This document shows positions 60,755 to 64,000 of a DNA stretch of 64,000 nucleotides, one piece after another. The DNA lies in assembly GCA_039636795.1 (NCBI GenBank), contig CP143430.1:1550001-1614000 (forward strand). The letters run 5' to 3'. Source of the stretch: Micrococcaceae bacterium Sec5.1 (GTDB lineage: Bacteria > Actinomycetota > Actinomycetes > Actinomycetales > Micrococcaceae). The number at the start of each line of letters is the position of its first letter. The stretch's first letter is position 1. A model generated the notes under the pieces. It did not search any database. It was not told the origin of the DNA and was given only the letters and a program-made list of their open reading frames with translations. The position numbers and the translations under genes are program-made.

Positions 60755-61780
60755 ATGAACTCGACGACGCAACAAGCTCCGGCTTTGCCGGAAGCGCGCC
60801 GCGTTCGGGAGGCATTGCCCGGAAAATCCGGCATGGGGAGGCGCAAGGGCAACAGGGCGCCCCAACAAAGCTTCCGTTCAAGGCTGAGGCGGGATCAGCA
60901 GATGCTCCTGATGATGGTCCCGGGTGTTGCTTTCCTGCTGCTCTTCTTCTACATCCCGATCCTGGGCAACGTCATCGCGTTCCAGGACTACCAGCCCTAC
61001 CTCGGCATCGGGGACAGCCTCTTTGTTGGCTGGCAGAACTTCGTGGACCTGTTCGGCAACCCCGACTTCATCCATGCATTCTGGAACACGCTCTACCTTG
61101 CGGCGTGGCAGCTGGTTTTCCTTTTCCCGGTGCCGCTGGTGCTGGCACTGATTGTGGACTCACTGATCAGCACACGGATCCGGAGGATTTTCCAGAGCAT
61201 CGCCTATCTGCCGCACTTCTTGTCCTGGGTCCTGGTGATCGCATTCTTCCAGCAGATGTTGGGCGGTGCGGGCTTCGTCAACAACCTGCTTCGCGATATG
61301 GGTATGGATCCGATTCCGTTCATGACCAATCCGGAAACCTTCCCCGTCATGGTGGTCGTCCAGATGATCTGGAAGGACGCCGGCTGGGCCATGATCATCT
61401 TCCTCGCCGCCCTGGCAAGTATCGATGCCTCGCTGTATGAAGCAGCCGCTGCTGACGGTGCTGGGCGTTGGCGCAGGATGTGGCACATCACCTTGCCTGG
61501 GCTAAGGCCCGTGATCGTGCTCCTTCTGATCCTTCGCATCGGCGACATCCTTTCCGTTGGCTTCGAGCAGTTCATCCTGCAACGCGACGCCGTGGGTGCA
61601 GGGGCAGCGGAAGTGCTGGACACCTTTACCTACTACACCGGTGTGGTCGGTGGCGGCTGGAGTTCAGGTGCCGCGGCAGGCCTGGCGAAGGGTGTGGTCA
61701 GTGCCCTGCTGATCTACGGCGCCAACAAACTTGCCCACCGCTTGGGCGAAGACGGAATTTTTGCAAAGCAAGCACGCTGA
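60755..61780 (+). CDS. Sugar ABC transporter permease (LplB-like)
   Basis: This 341-residue inner-membrane permease of the carbohydrate-uptake-1 type ABC importer has six helices (first: MLLMMVPGVAFLLLFFYIPI) and the EAA loop EAAAADGAGRWRRMWHITLP near residues 230-250. The basic N-terminal tail (about 40 residues) is longer than usual. GAGGAG precedes the ATG. The LplB/YtcP subgroup imports polymers or oligosaccharides of uronic or complex sugars. The gene starts an operon with a second permease and a binding lipoprotein. Confidence 0.93.
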   Translation: MNSTTQQAPALPEARRVREALPGKSGMGRRKGNRAPQQSFRSRLRRDQQMLLMMVPGVAFLLLFFYIPILGNVIAFQDYQPYLGIGDSLFVGWQNFVDLFGNPDFIHAFWNTLYLAAWQLVFLFPVPLVLALIVDSLISTRIRRIFQSIAYLPHFLSWVLVIAFFQQMLGGAGFVNNLLRDMGMDPIPFMTNPETFPVMVVVQMIWKDAGWAMIIFLAALASIDASLYEAAAADGAGRWRRMWHITLPGLRPVIVLLLILRIGDILSVGFEQFILQRDAVGAGAAEVLDTFTYYTGVVGGGWSSGAAAGLAKGVVSALLIYGANKLAHRLGEDGIFAKQAR

Positions 61781-61823
61781 GCCCACGCGGCTGCTGCAGA
61801 AGCTGCTGCACAAGGAGAACCCC

Positions 61824-62747
61824 ATGGCAACGACACTTTTCACGAGGAACCCCCGGGAACTGAGCTACAACCCCAAACGACCCGTATGGAAGGAACGCCC
61901 TTTTCCTCTCTACCAGACGGTAAAAGCCGTCGTCCTCGTCCTTTTCAGCCTGTCCATCCTGACGCCGCTGCTCCTCGTGGTATCCACGTCCCTGGCGGAC
62001 TCCAAACAACTCGTGCAGGCCGGTGGATTCGTGCTCTGGCCGGAGCGTCCCACGTTGGAGGCTTACGCCACGATCTTCAAAGGCCCCATGGTCCTGCAGT
62101 CCCTCGGGGTGAGCATGCTCATCACCGCCGTAGGCACCCTGCTTGCGTTGTTCGTGACCATCACCATGGCGTACGCCACCAGCCGATCAGTCCTTTTCGG
62201 CCGCCCCGTGGTGCTCGCGGTATTGTTCACGCTCTTGTTCGCGCCGGGCCTCATCCCGTCCTTCCTCATGATTCGTCAGCTCGGGCTGCTGGACTCGCTG
62301 TGGTCGCTGATCCTCCCGGGTATATTCGGCGCCTTCAACTTCGTGGTGATGCGCTCCTTCTTCATGAACATCCCGGGTGAACTGATCGAAAGCGCCCGGA
62401 TCGATGGTGCCAACGATTGGCAGATCCTGTGGCGGATCGTCATGCCGCTGTCCAAGGCCGTCATCGCCGTCGTGGGTTTGTTTTATGCCGTTGGTTTCTG
62501 GAACTCGTTCTTCAACGCACTGCTCTACATCAATGACCACAGCAAATGGCCCATCCAGTTGCTGCTCCGGAACTTCGTAGTCCAGGGCAGCGGGGCGGCA
62601 GACCAGCTCGGAATCACCACCACACCTCCGCCGCAATCCATCCAGATGGCTGTAGTGGTGGTGGCGCTGGTTCCCATCCTGATGGTTTACCCGTTCCTCC
62701 AAAAGCACTTTGCCAAGGGCGTCATCACCGGCGCCGTGAAGGGCTAG
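61824..62747 (+). CDS. Carbohydrate ABC transporter permease (YtcP/MalG-like)
   Basis: This 307-residue second permease has six helices and the EAA loop ESARIDGANDWQILWRIVMP. It forms the channel together with the upstream permease. AAGGAG lies 6 nt before ATG 61824; an earlier in-frame start at 61731 lies inside the previous gene and is rejected. The C-terminus ends with a basic HFAKGVITGAVKG, as in YtcP-like proteins. The ATPase is not encoded here; such systems often use a shared MsmK-type subunit. Confidence 0.93.
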   Translation: MATTLFTRNPRELSYNPKRPVWKERPFPLYQTVKAVVLVLFSLSILTPLLLVVSTSLADSKQLVQAGGFVLWPERPTLEAYATIFKGPMVLQSLGVSMLITAVGTLLALFVTITMAYATSRSVLFGRPVVLAVLFTLLFAPGLIPSFLMIRQLGLLDSLWSLILPGIFGAFNFVVMRSFFMNIPGELIESARIDGANDWQILWRIVMPLSKAVIAVVGLFYAVGFWNSFFNALLYINDHSKWPIQLLLRNFVVQGSGAADQLGITTTPPPQSIQMAVVVVALVPILMVYPFLQKHFAKGVITGAVKG

Positions 62748-62815
62748 TCGTTTACGCGGCATCCCTGACCACTAACAGCATCAACTACCAGTAAAGAACC
62801 AGAAAGGGTTACGCC

Positions 62816-64000
62816 ATGACGAGCACTACCTCAGGACAGGCTGGATTCAGCCGTCGCGGCTTCCTTGGCCTCGCGGGCCTGGCCGTCACCGCCGTCGGCC
62901 TGTCTGCTTGCGGGGGTGGTGGAGCTGCGAGCAACGGAGGCGCAGCTGCCTCCGCTTCGGTCAAGCTGCCCACCTACAAGGAATTCACCGGAGTGAGTCC
63001 GGATCTTGCCGGTAACGCCAAAGGCCTGCAGGCCGGCTACTTCAAACTGCCCACCGCCGTGCAGTCCGTGAAGACTCCGCCGCTTAAGGGCAAGGTGACC
63101 GGCCTGACGGAAACCTTCGAGACCATGAGTCCCGGCCTGAAGGACAACCCCTTCTGGCAGCGCCTCAACGCCAAACTCGGCGGCGACCTGGAACTGCAGA
63201 TCGCCGAGGACATCGGAGATGGTTATCCGGCCAAGTTCGCCACTGTCCTGGCCAGCAATGAACTGCCGGACCTGATGTGGGTGCCGCCGAACCAGGGAAT
63301 TCCCAATGTTGGCCCCATGCTCGAGGCGAAGTTCCAGGACCTGACGCCCTACCTCTCCGGTGACGCAGTGCTCGAGTTCCCCAACCTGGGCGCGCTGAAG
63401 CCCGATTCCTGGAAGACCGCCGTCGTGAACGGCAAGATCTGGGGAGCACCCATCCCGAGCACCCCGTTCGGCCAGGTGTACCTGGGCAACCACGACGCAT
63501 GGGCACAAGTAGGTGGTTTTGAGGCTTCGAGCGCGGACGAGTTCCTGGACAAGGCGAAGGAACTGACCCGTCCTGGCGATCAGAAATATGCTCTGGAGCC
63601 CGCGTATATCAATGCTCTGCACATGGTTACCGAGTGGTTTGGCGCCCCGAACAGCTGGGCCATCAACAAGGACCGTACGCTGACGCACTTATACGAAACT
63701 GATGAGTACATGGCCGGCGTGGAGTTCACCGCCAAGATGTTCGCAGCCGGCGTTTTCTACCCGGATTCCAAGGCCACGGACATTCGTTCCCGCGTTGCCA
63801 ATGGCAGTGTTGCGGCACAGGTGGTGGTGGGTCCCCATGACCTCCGCAGCTACCGGGCGCTGAACAAGACCGCCAAGTTTGACATCCTCATTCCGTTCAG
63901 CGCCGACGGGAAGGTCAAGCCAACCTACGACATGGGCTACGGGACGGTGGGTTTCACGCCGTTCAAGAAGGCTGGGGAGGACAAGATCCGTGAGCTGCTG
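62816..64000 (+). CDS. Extracellular solute-binding lipoprotein, 3' end cut
   Basis: This is the sugar-binding protein of the importer, open through the window edge (395 codons seen, no stop). It begins MTSTTSGQAGFSRRGFLGLA, with a twin-arginine SRRGF motif, a hydrophobic core and a lipobox LSAC (Cys about residue 32). This indicates Tat-type export and lipid anchoring. The mature part contains TETFETMSPGLKDNPFWQRL and LPDLMWVPPN, typical of the LipO/YtcQ group of binding proteins. AGAAAGGG precedes the ATG. The full length is expected to be about 540 residues. The ligand is unknown. Confidence 0.9.
   Translation, partial: MTSTTSGQAGFSRRGFLGLAGLAVTAVGLSACGGGGAASNGGAAASASVKLPTYKEFTGVSPDLAGNAKGLQAGYFKLPTAVQSVKTPPLKGKVTGLTETFETMSPGLKDNPFWQRLNAKLGGDLELQIAEDIGDGYPAKFATVLASNELPDLMWVPPNQGIPNVGPMLEAKFQDLTPYLSGDAVLEFPNLGALKPDSWKTAVVNGKIWGAPIPSTPFGQVYLGNHDAWAQVGGFEASSADEFLDKAKELTRPGDQKYALEPAYINALHMVTEWFGAPNSWAINKDRTLTHLYETDEYMAGVEFTAKMFAAGVFYPDSKATDIRSRVANGSVAAQVVVGPHDLRSYRALNKTAKFDILIPFSADGKVKPTYDMGYGTVGFTPFKKAGEDKIRELL

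Overview
The window looks like the chromosome of a high-GC Gram-positive actinobacterium of the Micrococcaceae, most likely Arthrobacter or Paenarthrobacter. The signs are strong G/C at third codon positions, many GTG and TTG starts, many apparently leaderless genes, an acyl-CoA carboxylase with an epsilon subunit, a DUF222/HNH protein and a GatCAB-LigA block. Species is not determinable here, and no rRNA, tRNA, CRISPR array or intact insertion sequence was found.

Layout. 0-18.7 kb: an MHS-type transporter cut by the left edge, then the acyl-CoA carboxylase neighbourhood (alpha subunit and maf at 1.4-4 kb; beta, epsilon, an SDR, birA and a PH-domain membrane protein at 13-17.5 kb). The two halves are separated by about 9 kb holding an MMPL/TetR export pair, a DUF222-HNH protein, YbjQ, a dicarboxylate/amino-acid symporter and a DUF885 hydrolase. 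A class III nucleotide cyclase follows at 17.5 kb. 19-41 kb: one long plus-strand operon coding a 2029-residue Ig-like/FN3 surface protein, MoxR ATPase, DUF58 protein, transglutaminase-fold membrane protein, zinc-ribbon/RDD/FHA protein, PP2C phosphatase, a second FHA protein, a Ser/Thr kinase, an FHA plus winged-helix protein and an EccC/FtsK-type ATPase. The first part matches the PFNA cluster known from Bifidobacterium; here it ends in a type VII-like secretion ATPase without the other ESX parts. 41-53 kb: ligA, an inositol-phosphatase-like gene, an orphan AAA ATPase, a flavin monooxygenase, GNAT, RidA-like, and a citrate-type two-component system divergent from a CitMHS transporter. 53-56.4 kb: gatCAB with a strong terminator. 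56.5-64 kb: a small secreted protein, an XRE/ImmA-type protease/PIN-like trio, arr (rifampin ADP-ribosyltransferase), a formylglycine-generating enzyme, and a sugar ABC importer that runs off the right edge.

Two cross-cutting signals stand out. First, nine genes start exactly 6 nt downstream of a TAnnnT box, with two more one mismatch away, which indicates leaderless transcripts. Second, two intergenic regions carry inward-facing arrays of a TTCTCTCACGTCC repeat with an almost exact 32-bp period; one array abuts the maf promoter and another lies just upstream of the likely promoter of the big operon. Several operator-like palindromes sit on promoters (tetR, the symporter, the SDR, the XRE gene, the ABC importer).

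All calls come from reading the sequence; family names rest on remembered motifs, not on database searches.
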